Numbered from the stretch's first letter, positions 27,746 through 39,700 are shown. The stretch: 64,000 bases of DNA from QFNR01 sp043842855 (GCA_043842855.1 JBBPJF010000001.1:372001-436000), one strand, 5' to 3'. A program made the numbers and translations. The notes: generated by a model not told the origin, from the letters alone.

Positions 27746-28303
27746 CTAAAGCTCTAATAAGTCTTTCTCTTTTTCTGTCACTATGTGCTCAATTCGTTCG
27801 GTATATCTATTAGTGATTTTCTGTATCTTCTCCTCTAATTGATGGGCATCATCTTCAGTTAATTCCTTCTCTTTTAAACCCCTTTTTATATCTTGGTTAG
27901 CCTCTCTCCTTATATTTCGAAGTGCTACTTTGGTCTCCTCACCCTCTGCACGAACTATCTTGGTCATATCCTTTCTCGTTTCTTCCGTTAGCATAGGCAT
28001 TGGGACACGCAAAGCTTCTCCAAAGGAAGCAGGATTTAAGCCCAAATTAGAAACTCGAATCGCCTTCTCTATAGGAGCTAACATACTCTTCTCATAAGGT
28101 TTTACCCCCAAAGTCCTGGAATCCAATAAAGTGACATTCGCTACCTGTGTCAAAGGTACCGCACTTCCGTAATACTCCACGGTTATTTGATCCAAAAAAC
28201 CAATGTGAGCCCGGCCGGTTCTAAGCTTTGCTAGGTTCTCTTTAAGTACTTCAAGCGATTTAGTCATCTTCTCTTCTATAGCTTTTTCAATCTCACTAAA
28301 CAT
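27746..28303 (-). CDS. frr: Ribosome recycling factor
   Basis: The 185-residue product has LKENLAKLRTGRAH near the N-terminus and VRVPMP-like ALRVPMPMLTEETRKDM. It is the full family length. With EF-G it splits post-termination ribosomes. It is 9 nt ahead of uppS; a 71-nt spacer to pyrH contains a TATAAT box, so it may also have its own promoter. Confidence 0.97.
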   Translation of the reverse strand: MFSEIEKAIEEKMTKSLEVLKENLAKLRTGRAHIGFLDQITVEYYGSAVPLTQVANVTLLDSRTLGVKPYEKSMLAPIEKAIRVSNLGLNPASFGEALRVPMPMLTEETRKDMTKIVRAEGEETKVALRNIRREANQDIKRGLKEKELTEDDAHQLEEKIQKITNRYTERIEHIVTEKEKDLLEL

Positions 28304-28374
28304 AAATTAAACTCTCTTCAGCATTTCTAATGCTGCCATTATATACAAAAGCTCCAAGCTTTTCTTGCGAACCC

Positions 28375-29091
28375 TTAGTTGTGTACCAGGGTCCCGTGAG
28401 CTTCTCCCAATACTACTTTTCTTAATGCATCTGGCTCAGATAGTTTCAAAACAATAATATTAAGATTCTGCTCTTGGCACAAAGTGAAAGCTGTAGAGTC
28501 CATCACCTTTAACTTCTTTGTTAAGGCTTCCTCAAAAGTGATAGTTTCGTACTTTAAAGCATTAGGATTTTTTTGTGGATCATCATTGTAAATTCCATCT
28601 ACTTGGGTTGCTTTAATTAAAATATCACATTTCATTTCCAATGCTCTCAATGCAGCAGCTGTATCTGTGGTAAAAAAAGGATTTCCCGTACCCCCTGCAA
28701 AAATTACAACTTTTCCTTCTTCCAGATATTTTAAGGCCTTAGATCTAGTATAAACCTCTGCTACCTGGTGTATGTTAAATGCAGACTGAACACGACTGCT
28801 TATTCCTATACTGGTAAAAGCCTCACTAAGCGCAAGGGCATTCATTATCGTAGCTAACATACCAATATAATCTGCAGTAGAGCGCTCCATCCCCTTGGCA
28901 GCAGCTGATAAGCCTCGAAACATATTACCACCGCCTATCACAATAGCTACCTCAACACCCAGCTTTACTATTCTTTCAACTTCAGTAATAACCGCGTTTA
29001 CCGCACTCTGATTAATTCCAAAAGCAGCGCCCCCCATTAGCGCTTCCCCCGAGAGCTTCACTAAAACTCTTGTGTACTTTAACTCTGACAT
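28375..29091 (-). CDS. pyrH: Uridylate kinase
   Basis: The 238-residue amino-acid-kinase-fold protein has the N-terminal RVLVKLSGEALMG, IVIGGGNMFRG and a nucleotide-binding FAGGTGNPFFTTDTAA. It phosphorylates UMP to UDP and is hexameric in bacteria. It lies between tsf, from which it is separated by a terminator, and frr. Confidence 0.97.
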   Translation of the reverse strand: MSELKYTRVLVKLSGEALMGGAAFGINQSAVNAVITEVERIVKLGVEVAIVIGGGNMFRGLSAAAKGMERSTADYIGMLATIMNALALSEAFTSIGISSRVQSAFNIHQVAEVYTRSKALKYLEEGKVVIFAGGTGNPFFTTDTAAALRALEMKCDILIKATQVDGIYNDDPQKNPNALKYETITFEEALTKKLKVMDSTAFTLCQEQNLNIIVLKLSEPDALRKVVLGEAHGTLVHN

Positions 29092-29131
29092 AATATCTTC
29101 CTTCAGTTCGCTCTAAATCCTTACCCTATCA

Positions 29132-29166
29132 TAAAAAAAAACACTCTAACTTTCTTAGAGTGTTTT
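29132..29166 (-). terminator. Intrinsic terminator after tsf
   Basis: On the minus strand a 10-bp perfect stem AACACTCTAA/TTAGAGTGTT with a GAAAG loop is followed by eight T. It lies about 36 nt after the tsf stop, so rpsB-tsf form a unit with limited read-through to pyrH. Confidence 0.88.
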
Positions 29167-29202
29167 CACTATCGAAATCAGCGTAAAAGCCAACTACAGG
29201 TG

Positions 29203-30069
29203 TTAAACTTTTGCCGCAGCTGCAACTTCAGCGGCATAATCCACCACCTTCTTCTCTATGCCTTCCCCAACATGGTAATAGGTAAAATTAAGCACTCGCG
29301 TTTTCTTTTCTTTTAAAAGAGTCGCAACTGTCTGTTCAGGATTTTTCACGAAATCCTGGCCTAACAAAGTAATTTCTGCAAGAAACTTTCTAATTCGACC
29401 TTCTACCATTTTATTAACTATATCATTTGGTTTACCACTTTGTGCGGCCTGCTCGGTATAGATACGTCTCTCCTTCTCGATTATTTCTACATCAACCTGT
29501 TCACTCGAAACACACTGAGGTTTTAAAGCAGCAATATGCATTGCCACATCTCTTGCAGTAGATTCATCGCCTTCAAACTCAACCATCACACCAATCTTAC
29601 TGCCGTGTAAGTAAACGCTTAGCTGGTGTTGTGTTGCATAATATTTAAAACGACGAATAGTAATATTTTCGCCCAACTTGGCAATCACTTCCTTACGTTT
29701 TTCCTCTACTGTTTGATTATCCTTGGTAGGAGTTACCTTTAGCTCCTCTAAACTAGTAGGTTGCTGCTTAGCAATTACTTCAGCTACCTCCTCTGCAAAG
29801 CATCTAAAACTGCTATCCTTTGCTACAAAATCTGTTTCACAGTTTATCTCTACCAATGAACCAATACCACCATCCAAATAACTTGCTACTACACCTTCTG
29901 CAGCAGTACGACTAGCCAGCTTGCTAGCTTTAGCTCCAGATTTAACTCGTAAAACTTCCTCAGCTTTCTCGAAGTCCCCCCCAGCTTCCACAAGGGCCTT
30001 CTTGCATTCCATTAATCCCAGGCCGGTGGCAGCCCTCAAATCTGCTACCATTTTTGCTGTTATTGCCAT
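29203..30069 (-). CDS. tsf: Elongation factor Ts
   Basis: The 288-residue product starts MAITAKMVADLRAATGLGLMEC, with the N-terminal UBA-like domain. It continues with the core INCETDFVAKD, the contact region for EF-Tu. It exchanges GDP for GTP on EF-Tu. Length and the C-terminal region are betaproteobacterial in style. It follows rpsB by 49 nt. Confidence 0.96.
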   Translation of the reverse strand: MAITAKMVADLRAATGLGLMECKKALVEAGGDFEKAEEVLRVKSGAKASKLASRTAAEGVVASYLDGGIGSLVEINCETDFVAKDSSFRCFAEEVAEVIAKQQPTSLEELKVTPTKDNQTVEEKRKEVIAKLGENITIRRFKYYATQHQLSVYLHGSKIGVMVEFEGDESTARDVAMHIAALKPQCVSSEQVDVEIIEKERRIYTEQAAQSGKPNDIVNKMVEGRIRKFLAEITLLGQDFVKNPEQTVATLLKEKKTRVLNFTYYHVGEGIEKKVVDYAAEVAAAAKV

Positions 30070-30118
30070 CCTATCCCTTTCCCATCGTTAAATACTCTAT
30101 CACACGGTATTTACTAAA

Positions 30119-30925
30119 TTATTCCATTGCCTTTTTTTCGGTTTCTATCTCTTCAGTATTCAAAGCTTCGCCCCTTGCTGTGGCGTGCGATTCCGCCGCC
30201 TCAGTTGTATCTTCTCTGAGAGAATCCACCATTTGCTGAAGAGACAGAGCTTTACCTTCCAAAATAGCATCTGCTATCCCACGTGCGTACAGGCGAATAG
30301 CTTTGGTAGAATCATCATTGCCTGGTATTACGTAGGTTACTCCGTCAGGACTATTATTGGTATCCACCACAGCAATGATAGGTATCCCTAATTTGTTGGC
30401 TTCAATGACTGTACTGGCCTGATACCCAGCATCAATCACAAATATGGCGTCGGGTAGGCCTTTCATTTCTTTAATCCCTCCTAAAGACCGCCCTAGCTTG
30501 TAGACTTCTCTTTGTAAATTAAGAAGTTCTTTCTTACTGTAAGTCCCTTCGGCTGCATTATTCAATAACTCCTGCTTTTCCTCTAGCCGCTTGATAGACT
30601 GTTTTACAGTTTTGTAATTGGTCAACATCCCTCCCAACCATCTGTGATCAACGTAAGGAGCTCCTGCCCGTATAGCTTCTTCCCTAATAATGTCTCTGGC
30701 CTGTTTTTTTGTGCCCACGAACAAGATCGTACCTCGATTGGAGGCTAACCGCCGTACGTACTCCTGTGCCTGAGTAAACATGGGCAAAGTTTTTTCAAGA
30801 TTGATAATATGGATTTTATTACGTGAGCCAAAGATATAAGGACCCATCTTCGGATTCCAAAACCGCGTTTGATGACCGAAGTGAACTCCCGACTCTAACA
30901 TTAAACGAAGCGTGATAGTTGACAT
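30119..30925 (-). CDS. rpsB: 30S ribosomal protein S2
   Basis: The 268-residue product has MLESGVHFGHQTRFWNPKM at the N-terminus, INLEKTLPMF, and DHRWLGGMLTNYKTVKQS; the zone VIPGNDDSTKAIRLY is also conserved. The acidic C-terminal tail of about 25 residues is variable in the family. The wording HQTRFWNPKM is typical of Betaproteobacteria. It is first in the rpsB-tsf unit, with a good promoter upstream. Confidence 0.97.
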   Translation of the reverse strand: MSTITLRLMLESGVHFGHQTRFWNPKMGPYIFGSRNKIHIINLEKTLPMFTQAQEYVRRLASNRGTILFVGTKKQARDIIREEAIRAGAPYVDHRWLGGMLTNYKTVKQSIKRLEEKQELLNNAAEGTYSKKELLNLQREVYKLGRSLGGIKEMKGLPDAIFVIDAGYQASTVIEANKLGIPIIAVVDTNNSPDGVTYVIPGNDDSTKAIRLYARGIADAILEGKALSLQQMVDSLREDTTEAAESHATARGEALNTEEIETEKKAME

Positions 30926-31042
30926 ACTTTTTTTCCTAAGTGTAAAGGGTTATTACTGACACATCTCATAAGAACCTCTCGGCACCCTTCAATGGATGTG
31001 CGCTCTCTATCTCATCCTATAAAGTTAGAATGAAAACCCCAG

Positions 31043-31071
31043 ATTCTAAATCAATTTACGGTAAATTTCAA
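31043..31071 (-). promoter_or_regulatory. Sigma-70-type promoter of rpsB-tsf
   Basis: On the minus strand TTGAAA (31071-31066) and TAGAAT (31048-31043) are exactly 17 nt apart, each matching consensus at five of six positions. It would give a leader of about 110 nt before rpsB, enough for S2 autoregulation, although no such site was identified. Confidence 0.65.
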
Positions 31072-31152
31072 TTTAGCCCCAGTTAAATTAACCTATCGCA
31101 AACAAACAACTTTCTGTTACAATCCACCACGTCTGAAGGCACAAGGTTATTT

Positions 31153-31995
31153 ATGCAAGTATTACATACTCTATCTCAATTACAAGTATGGTGTTCTGAG
31201 AATGGTCCTATTGCGCTGGTCCCTACTATGGGTAATTTACACCGAGGACACACAAAGCTTCTAGAAGAAGCGAAAAATAAAACCGATGCTGTTCTATTAA
31301 GTATTTTTGTGAACCCAACTCAATTTGGTGAAAATGAGGATTTTAATACCTATCCTAGGACTTTAGAGACAGATCTCAAGAAAGCTGAAGCAGTAGGTTC
31401 AAGTGCAGTTTTTTGCCCTTCAGTTGCCGAACTCTTTCCCTATGAAAGACAGACTGTCTGGGTTAGACATGACCTAAGTAGCAGTTACTGCGGTCAATTT
31501 CGCCCCATATTTTTTCGAGGTATAGCTACCGTTGTTACAAAACTTTTTCATCTATCCTCGCCTCGTTGGGCTTTTTTCGGTAAGAAAGATTTCCAGCAGC
31601 TGGTGATCATCCGGCAAATGGTTGAGCAATTAAACTTTCCTGTCGAAATAATTGGTGTAGAAACACAAAGAGATCCTGATGGGCTAGCCTTAGCAAGTAG
31701 AAATCAGTACCTTACGCCGGAAGAAAGAAAAGTGGCCCCTCAACTCCAACGGGAACTTAAAACCATTAAGCAGGCTATTCTGGGCGGAGCTATCGATTTC
31801 CGTGCACTATGTCAACAAGCTGTACAGCGTCTTAGTGAATCCGGTTGGGAGGTGGATTACATTGAAGTTGCTCATCAACATCGCTTGGAACCAGCTTCCC
31901 CTGATGATTGCGAACTAGTTATACTGGCAGCAGCACGACTAGGAACTACAAGGCTTATTGACAATCTAGATTTTCAACGCACTCTCCCCGTATAA
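31153..31995 (+). CDS. panC: Pantothenate synthetase
   Basis: The 280-residue product has the nucleotide-binding PTMGNLHRGHTKLLEEA (a HIGH-like GNLHRGH), FVNPTQFGENEDF, FFGKKDFQQLVIIRQM and the KMSKS-like region RDPDGLALASRNQYL. It joins pantoate and beta-alanine. The usual partner panB is not adjacent. A -10 box TACAAT (31118-31123) is plausible, with a weak -35. Confidence 0.95.
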   Translation: MQVLHTLSQLQVWCSENGPIALVPTMGNLHRGHTKLLEEAKNKTDAVLLSIFVNPTQFGENEDFNTYPRTLETDLKKAEAVGSSAVFCPSVAELFPYERQTVWVRHDLSSSYCGQFRPIFFRGIATVVTKLFHLSSPRWAFFGKKDFQQLVIIRQMVEQLNFPVEIIGVETQRDPDGLALASRNQYLTPEERKVAPQLQRELKTIKQAILGGAIDFRALCQQAVQRLSESGWEVDYIEVAHQHRLEPASPDDCELVILAAARLGTTRLIDNLDFQRTLPV

Positions 31996-32096
31996 AATCA
32001 TTGGCAAGTTTTTAGGTTTCTGGGTTTTATCCAGGTACTATGCTTGTCTGTGTAACAAACTTATCTTTAGGCGACAAAAATATTTGTTTCAGCTGC

Positions 32097-32102
32097 TATA
32101 AT
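32097..32102 (+). promoter_or_regulatory. Extended -10 promoter before the LysE-type exporter gene
   Basis: TATAAT preceded by TGC (TG-n-TATAAT) lies about 50 nt before the chosen start codon at 32154. No good -35 is present, which the extended -10 could compensate. Confidence 0.45.
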
Positions 32103-32153
32103 TCTTCCTTGTAGTTGAATTTAAATACATCTCCCTCCAATAGAAAGCAAGTC

Positions 32154-32789
32154 ATGATCACAGCAACGGTCCTAATGTTATATATTCCAACTACTCTTCT
32201 AGCCTATGTTTTACCTGGCCCAGATTGGTTGGTAGTCACACAAAATACCTTTGTGAGTAAAAAAAATGGCCTTTTCGCGGCTATGGGAGTACAAAGCGGT
32301 TTACTTTTTCACATTTTCCTAGGCACAATGGCCACGTATGCTCTATTTCTTATCTCTGAGCATACCATGTCTCTTATTCAGGCAATCGGAGCACTCTATA
32401 CAATCTGGCTAGGCTATCAAGCCATTCAAGATGCTCTAACTCACCATCGTGATCCTCGCCTAAAAAAGAGACCTAAACAGCCAATAAAATCCTACATTGC
32501 TGGCTTTATCACCGATTTTTCTAATCCTAAAGCTGCTCTATTTTTCATCAGTATTTTCCCACAATTTATTGACCGAAATCATAACCTTTTATCACAAATA
32601 CTAATATTAGGAGTCACAGACATACTAATCGGTTTCCTCTGGTGGCTTTTATTTATCCAGATAATGAGTAAAATCGGAAGTTACCAGCAAGATGCTGGAT
32701 TTAAGGTAAAAATAGAGATTTTTGCAGGTAGTCTCCTAATTCTATTGGGTATAACGTTCTTTCTCAGAACTTTGAAGTTTTTGTTGTAA
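32154..32789 (+). CDS. LysE/RhtB-family amino acid exporter
   Basis: The 211-residue product has about six membrane segments and the family signature near the N-terminus, LPGPDWLVVTQNTFVSKKNGLFAAMGVQSG split across two helices. It also has ALYTIWLGYQA and the conserved DFSNPKAALFFISIFPQF. It probably exports amino acids such as threonine, homoserine or lysine; substrate unknown. The start is placed at ATG 32154 because the upstream TTG at 32115 adds a hydrophilic stretch that the family lacks and overlaps the likely 5' leader. Confidence 0.87.
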   Translation: MITATVLMLYIPTTLLAYVLPGPDWLVVTQNTFVSKKNGLFAAMGVQSGLLFHIFLGTMATYALFLISEHTMSLIQAIGALYTIWLGYQAIQDALTHHRDPRLKKRPKQPIKSYIAGFITDFSNPKAALFFISIFPQFIDRNHNLLSQILILGVTDILIGFLWWLLFIQIMSKIGSYQQDAGFKVKIEIFAGSLLILLGITFFLRTLKFLL

Positions 32790-32911
32790 TAGCTTAGCCC
32801 CCAAAAACTGAGATCATAATCTTATTCTTCGTAACTTAGGCTCTATATTTTTTCAGAATATTGGTTCAGTTAAGCATAAGACTACATATAGATACTCTCC
32901 ACCCTATATCC

Positions 32912-33574
32912 CTATTGCATAGGACCTACTAGATCAAAATCTGTCTCGATTCCCTGGAACCAGTTATCTACCCATTCCACTACCTGTTGACTAAAACATA
33001 AAGGTAGATGCGATAAATGGATACTCTTGGTAGCACGAAATTGAGGCATTTGTGTTTCAACTAAAGCAACTAAAGAGTCATTTTTTTCCCCTTTAGGAAA
33101 AACACGGAGTAGCAAATTTTCTATATTACTCATAGTACCTGCAATACTTAAGAGGGGGATTTCTCCATCCCATAAGGGTACCTCACCATTGAGTGAACGC
33201 TCCCAAGAGCTTCCCAACATCCACGGAAAATAACCCTGTATAGTCTGTGCAAATTGGCTACCTCTATGTGGCGTTCCTAATGTAACTACCCGACTTTCCA
33301 CAAATAAATCTGGAAAAAATTCGCGTAAATACCTAAGCATGAGTCCCCCCATGCTATGTCCCACGAAATACACTGGGTCTGCTGCTTTAAAAGAACGAAC
33401 TTTTTGTTCCAATTCCTTTGCTCCGTCTCCTATCCACTGTTTAACAGTTGAATAAGAGGGTGATATAACTAAATAACCGCGCTTTCTTAATTGATATGCT
33501 AAGAAAGCCATAATCCAACCATTGCAATAAAGCCCATGTAACAGAACTACTTTTTTTTTATTAGGTTGTTGCAT
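32912..33574 (-). CDS. Lipase/esterase-like alpha/beta hydrolase
   Basis: The 220-residue product has a first strand plus oxyanion region VVLLHGLYCNGWIM, the nucleophile elbow YFVGHSMGGLMLRYL (Ser about residue 74), TLGTPHRGSQFA, and a late histidine in IHLSHLPLCFS as candidate base. The GTPHRGS segment is typical of PGAP1/DUF676-like lipases. No signal peptide, so probably cytoplasmic. It lies downstream of the giant autotransporter-lipase gene, separated by a strong terminator. Substrate unknown. Confidence 0.8.
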   Translation of the reverse strand: MQQPNKKKVVLLHGLYCNGWIMAFLAYQLRKRGYLVISPSYSTVKQWIGDGAKELEQKVRSFKAADPVYFVGHSMGGLMLRYLREFFPDLFVESRVVTLGTPHRGSQFAQTIQGYFPWMLGSSWERSLNGEVPLWDGEIPLLSIAGTMSNIENLLLRVFPKGEKNDSLVALVETQMPQFRATKSIHLSHLPLCFSQQVVEWVDNWFQGIETDFDLVGPMQ

Positions 33575-33690
33575 ATACCCCCTCCACTTATCAAGGTTTC
33601 CTTCTTTCCTAACCCAGTTTCACTAATTGGCCATCCATAATACCTTTGCATTTATCTAAAATAAAGTTTTCTAACCGTTCTTACTGACAA

Positions 33691-33720
33691 AAAAACCCCG
33701 GCGTAAACACCGGGGCTCTA
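33691..33720 (-). terminator. Intrinsic terminator of the giant autotransporter gene
   Basis: On the minus strand CCCCGGTG pairs with CGCCGGGG (8 bp, one T-G pair) around a TTTA loop and runs into seven T. It lies about 20 nt after the stop codon. Confidence 0.9.
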
Positions 33721-33738
33721 GAACTAAATTACATGTAA

Positions 33739-36700
33739 CTAGAATTCATACCTGTAACCCACTGAATAGGACAAGTTCTTATTCTTAGACTTCTTCCTAT
33801 CAAAGCTATAGCTAACAGAAGTCGTAATACGAGAATTCTTGTTCAACTTAAACTGCACAGTCGGCTTAATCTCATACCAGCCCTTTGAATCCTTCACCAA
33901 ACGATTAGCTTCCCTCGAGAAGGTGGTGGTATATCGTTTTAAGCCCCCTTCTCCAATAAGCTTGTTCTTATCATGATTTAACTCCTGGTTATAAGTTAAA
34001 TCCACTGAACCTCTTAACCAAGCAGAATCATCTGGACAGTCATCAGAGATCCTAAAACCAAAAGTTGCGTACTCTTGGTTACGGGACTGCTTCTTGAATC
34101 TCATCGCAGTACTCGAATTACCATCCTCTTCAAAACCTTTTACCTCATAATGATTCTTAGTATAGGCAACCATTGGCGCTAAGACCCAGGTTGTACCGAG
34201 GGAGAACTCATAACCAGTCTCTACCCTTGCTCCCCACGAACTACCCTCTGTCTCAGATTTCTCGACCCTAGTCTTAGCGCCAAGGGGAACTGAACGCTTA
34301 ATGTCGTCAAACTTAGTACTACCTGCAGACACTTGGCCATTAATCCACCAAGGGCCGGCACTATACTGAGCGAAGGCTGTCAACGCTAAATCTAATTGAT
34401 TAAACTTCAAATTACGATGGGGCTGCACTTTGCTCAAACCTAAAGAACCCATAATACCTAAATCCGCTCCCTCGGTAGGTCGATAACCGTAACCGATGTT
34501 CAAACCATTGTAAACTACAGAGTGATTATTCAAGGACCTCTTCTGTTTGCTGAACCCGCCAGAGAAGCCACCAAATACATAAGTTTGACCCTGTCCCTCA
34601 TAGAGACGAGAATTAATACGAGTAAGTTCACTCAATAAATAATCCTGTCTTGCTTTCGTACCCAGCTCCAAAGAACGGCTCAAACCAGTTATGTAGGCCG
34701 GTGCATTGACAGTAGCAATCGCATACTCAGCTACTATCCGGTGCATCAAAGCACTTGGATGGTGCCAATCAGTGTACATATACCGACGACCATCTCTGCC
34801 GTGATAATAGTCATCTCCCTCATCACAGTTAGGCGCTACATGACCAATTCCACATTCAGGAACCAATATCTCATCAATACCATAGGCCAACGGATCATCA
34901 ATTACTTCTTTAAATAATTGATTCACATCTAACTGAACTACATTACCTCCCCTAACCTTTGCTACACGGTTTTCCTGAGCCTGGTTGAACCAATTAACCA
35001 CATTATTTTGCCCATTGAACATAGTGTCAAAGTAAGCTTCCACGAGGGCACGGGGAATGAATGGATAACGATGCTGAATTGCATTGATGTTGTTTTCCCT
35101 AAAGTATTCAATTCCCTTGCCTGCTGCCAAGTCGCCTACGCGGTTAGCTGGATTCCTCAAATAGTCATCCTGAGCCTTCATTAACCAGCCGCCCAAATTG
35201 AACACATCGAAGGGGGTTCCTCCAGTGATCATACCGAGATCCATAGTGCCTTCAAACATGACTCCGGTAAACGATGTATAAGCCGAGCTAGGTAGATTCA
35301 TAACCAGTATCGGACCTCGAGCACCATGATCAATCAGAGATTGTGCCAATAAGCCCGGATAGTCCGCTTTATCGTTTAAGTAAGCCTGGTCTTTACCTGG
35401 CCCAGAAAAAACAGTGCTCCAATTAAAGGGGTTAGCTAGTGCTAATTGTATATCCTGAGTCACATCATTACCCCCGCCCCAAATTACGAATGCATCATCT
35501 GGATGCGCCCTGCCTCCATTTCTAGCCAAATAACGTGCTACTTGATTTTTTAGTGTATCTCTTGGCATGATCCAACTTAATGGATCTAAAGGATCAGATC
35601 GTAATACAGCACCGGACATTGCATAGTTGGCACCACCAAATTTTTCTGGCGTTACCGGTTTACCACTTAGCGCTAAAGCTAGGTAAGAATTATAGAATAC
35701 ATAAGGGTTACCGTCGGCCATGTAGATGGAGCCTCGGCCAAACGAACCTGTATCCGACAAGGAGTCACCGAAGGTCACAAGATTTCTAAATTCAAAATCT
35801 TGTGGTACAGCCTCATAATTGTAGTCATGGAAGCCATACTTCCAAGTACTTCTACTAGGATGTGTTGCCTTCCAAGATAGAGCACTGCCGGCACCAGAGA
35901 TAATAGGACCATAGCTAGAAGACATAGCGATCGGCGCTACCGAACCACTTAAAGGTGCTAAAGAAGAAAGGCTAGGTAGCCCAGAGGAAGGTAGCAAACT
36001 AGAAGATAAAGGTGCTGAACTAGAAGCTAGTGGCAAGCTACTAGAAAGCAGAGGAGCTGCCGAACTACTTAAGGGAATCGAAGAAGCTAGACTAGGCAAG
36101 CTCAAGCTAGAAGATAGAGGAGCCAAACTAGACAACAATGGTAGGCTACTAGAAAGCAACGGAGCTGCCGAACTACTTAAGGGAATCGAAGAAGCTAGAC
36201 TAGGCAAGCTCAAGCTAGAAGATAGAGGCGCCAAACTAGACAACAATGGTAGGCTACTAGAAAGCAACGGAGCCGCCGAACTACTTAAAGGAATCGAAGA
36301 AGCTAGACTAGGCAGGCTCAGGCTAGAAGATAGAGGTGCCAGACTAGATAACAACGGTAGGCTACTAGAAGCCAACGGAGCCGCCGAACTACTTAAAGGA
36401 ATCGAAGAAGCTAGACTAGGCAGGCTCAGGCTAGAAGATAGAGGTGCAAGACTAGACAACAACGGTAAGCCACTAGAAATTAAGGGTACAGCACTAGAGG
36501 TTAAAGATACGCTACTAGAAGCTAAAAGCAAAGGTATTGCACTGGAAGAAGCTAATGATGAGCTACTAGTAACTGAAGATTGTGACGAAGAAGCTAATGG
36601 TGTACTGAGCAATGAAGAAGTTGTAAAGCTAGCATCTAAAGGCAAAGAAATAGAAGTGGAAGGTAGACTACTTGCAGCCATAGCCGAAGTGCTAAGTGCT

Positions 36701-39700
36701 AAAGGCAAGCTACTCAACGTCAAAGGTATACCAGTTGCTAGGGAAGAAAGACCCAAACCTAGTGAAGTTAAACCAGCAGAAAAAGAGGCCAAGCCAGTCA
36801 GACTAGGATTCAAAAGAGAAAGAGACGTTAAGCTGCTGGCAAGAGACGAATTCAAAGGCAGAGAGGAAGTCAAAGAAGCAGGAACTAGAACGCTACTTAG
36901 CAAAGTACTACCTAACCCCAGACTAGGTAAAGCACTACTCAAAAGAGGCAGTGAAATAGTAGACAGAGTTAATGCAGACAACAAAGAAGGCACAGCCCCA
37001 CTAAGACCACTTAGAGAAGCACTCGGTACCAAAGAACTTGCTAGGGGCAGAAGAACACTCGGCAAACTGCTGGTCAGCGCACCTAAACTCAAATTAACCA
37101 AGCCAGAAGCAGCCACTGGCAAACTACTCAAGGCCGAAGCAGCAGGCAACGACGCCAGTGAAATCAACGACATCAGAGGTATAGCCAGTAATGATGGCGG
37201 TAAAGATAACACCGGAGAAATCGAAGCGGATACCAGGAGGCTGGCATTTATCAGCTTGCTACTAGAGTGTATATCCGTCAGTATTGCAAAACTAGTAAAC
37301 GGTGCGGCTAGAGAGGCCGCAACACTAACAGAAGCACCCGCAAAAGCCGAGGGCACACTAGGCACACTTAACGAACTGGAAGGTAAACTGAATGAAGCTA
37401 GACTTAAATTGGTTGCCGCTGAAAGTGAAGCAAGTCCAGCAGAAGCAAGACTAGAAACAAGTTCACCATCCAGTGAAATTAGAGAGGAGAAAATGGGAGC
37501 ATCAGACACAGATGAGACCAATCCACTCAGCCCAGGCAATGCAGAACTCAAACCAATAGAAACTACTGGCGCTAGGGAAGCTAAAAGCGAAGAAGGCCAT
37601 GAGCTTAGGAGGCTAACCGCAATAGCTGAAGCGGTAAAGGGTAGTATGCTGCTTGTTCCTAACGCCAAGCTAAGGCCAGGCAGACTGCCTAAGCTGGCAC
37701 TAGCAAGTAAGCTTAAGCTTGCAAGCGTTGAAAAAGTGGCCCCTGAAGATAAGCTCAATAGCGTAGAAGGTAGTTCTATGCTGGCAAGAGAAGAAGTTAG
37801 TCCTGCTAGACTAGTCCCGAGAGTTAATGAAGAAAGCGCCAATGGCACAGCTGAGCTAGCTGGTACTACAGATAAACTATCCAAGAGCGGTAGGCCGATG
37901 ACCGCACTCCAAGTTAGTGCAAGGGGTAGCAAGCTACTTGAAACTAAGCTAGGAGAAAGTGTAGAAGAAACCGCTAAAGCAGAATTCAAAGAACCCAAGC
38001 CCAAACTAATCATCGCAGGACCAGAAGCTAAACTTGCAGCAGGTAGAGAACCAAGTGGTGCCAGAGAAGGTGCTAGTAAGCTAGAAGGTATACTCAAACT
38101 AGAATTAATAGGGGCAGATAATAACTGACTAAAAGAAGTTAAAGCCAGAACTGCATGCATTGAAGCACTAGAAGAGGCTGAACTAGCCAAAGGTGCACTA
38201 CTAGAAATCAATGGCAATTGTGAAGAAGAAGAAGAGAGCGGTGCCAAAGATAAAGATGGTAGCGCTGATAGTGAGCTGCTAGGCAACAATAACGCTGAAG
38301 AAGATTGTAATGAAGCCAAGCTTGCACTCAACGGAGCAAGTACAGAAGCACTGCTACTCAACGGTAAAGAAGAAAGCGGTACTGATGAACTTGAAGACAA
38401 CGCTAGTGAAGAATTAATCGGTCCACTAGAAGAGGCTGAACTAGCCAAAGGTGCACTACTAGAAATCAATGGCAATTGCGAAGAAGAAGAGAGTGGTGCC
38501 AAAGATAAAGATGGTAGCGCTGATAGTGAGCTGCTAGGCAACAATAACGCTGAAGAAGATTGTAATGAAGCCAAGCTTGCACTCAACGGAGCAAGTACAG
38601 AAGCACTGCTACTCAACGGTANNNNNNNNNNNNNNNNNNNNNNNNNNNNNNNNNNNNNNNNNNNNNNNNNNNNNNNNNNNNNNNNNNNNNNNNNNNNNNN
38701 NNNNNNNNNNNNNNNNNNNNNGCAATTGCGAAGAAGAAGAGAGTGGTGCCAAAGATAAAGATGGTAGCGCTGATAGTGAGCTGCTAGGCAACAATAACGC
38801 TGAAGAAGATTGTAATGAAGCCAAGCTTGCACTCAACGGAGCAAGTACGGAAGCACTGCTACTCAACGGTAAAGAAGAAAGAGAGGTAAGCGAACTAGAC
38901 AACGCCGTAGGAATCGAACTAGAAGACAAACTCAATGAGGAACTAAGAGGCAATGAAGCCGAACTTTGGGCCGGCAAACTAGAAAGAGCAGAAGATGAAG
39001 AAACCAAAGAAGAAATGCTAGAGCTAACAGCGCTGGAGGTTGTCAAAGGCAAGGAAGACAAAGAAGGCAAGGCTGAAGCTGAAAGACTACTCTCTGACGC
39101 TAGGCTGGAAGAAAGTGGTAACTCGGAAGAGGAGGATAAGCTTGCGCCCAAAGCATTAGATGAAGCAAGGCTTGAGGAAGAAACCGCTGGCAAAGTAAGC
39201 AAAGACGGAACGAGTGAAGAGGGTAAAGAAGAACTACTTAATACAGACAAACTACCAGCCGAACTCAACAAGGGGACCCCACTTAGAGCACTAGGAAGCG
39301 CGCTCAATGATGATGAAAGACTAGAAGAAGTCAATAAACTAGAAGGTAAAGAGGAGGATACTGGAACAAGGGAGGACAGACTACCTAAAGAAGAGGAACT
39401 CAGAGGAAGACTAGATAGACTGCTAGGAATGGAGGAGAGGGAGCTAGAGATACCCGTAGAAGAAGCCAGAGGGATAGAAGAAGCGGAAAGTCCCAAAGAA
39501 CTGGAGCCCAGGCTAGATAAAGGTACAGAAGAGGAAGCCAAAGAAGAAGTCAATGAGGCACTTAAACTTCCAGGAACAGCTGATGAAGAAGCTGACGAGG
39601 CTGATGGAAGCGCAACAGAGGAACTAGGCGGTAAGGAAGCTGAGGGACCGGAGGAGATAGAAGGAGCCGACAAAGAAGAGCTAGAAAGCAATAGCGAACT

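Noticed and set aside
38609..38832. A frameshift splitting the giant gene into three pseudogene pieces
   Set aside because: The frame changes coincide exactly with 100-N placeholders and vanish when the gaps are given the length that the repeat phase predicts.
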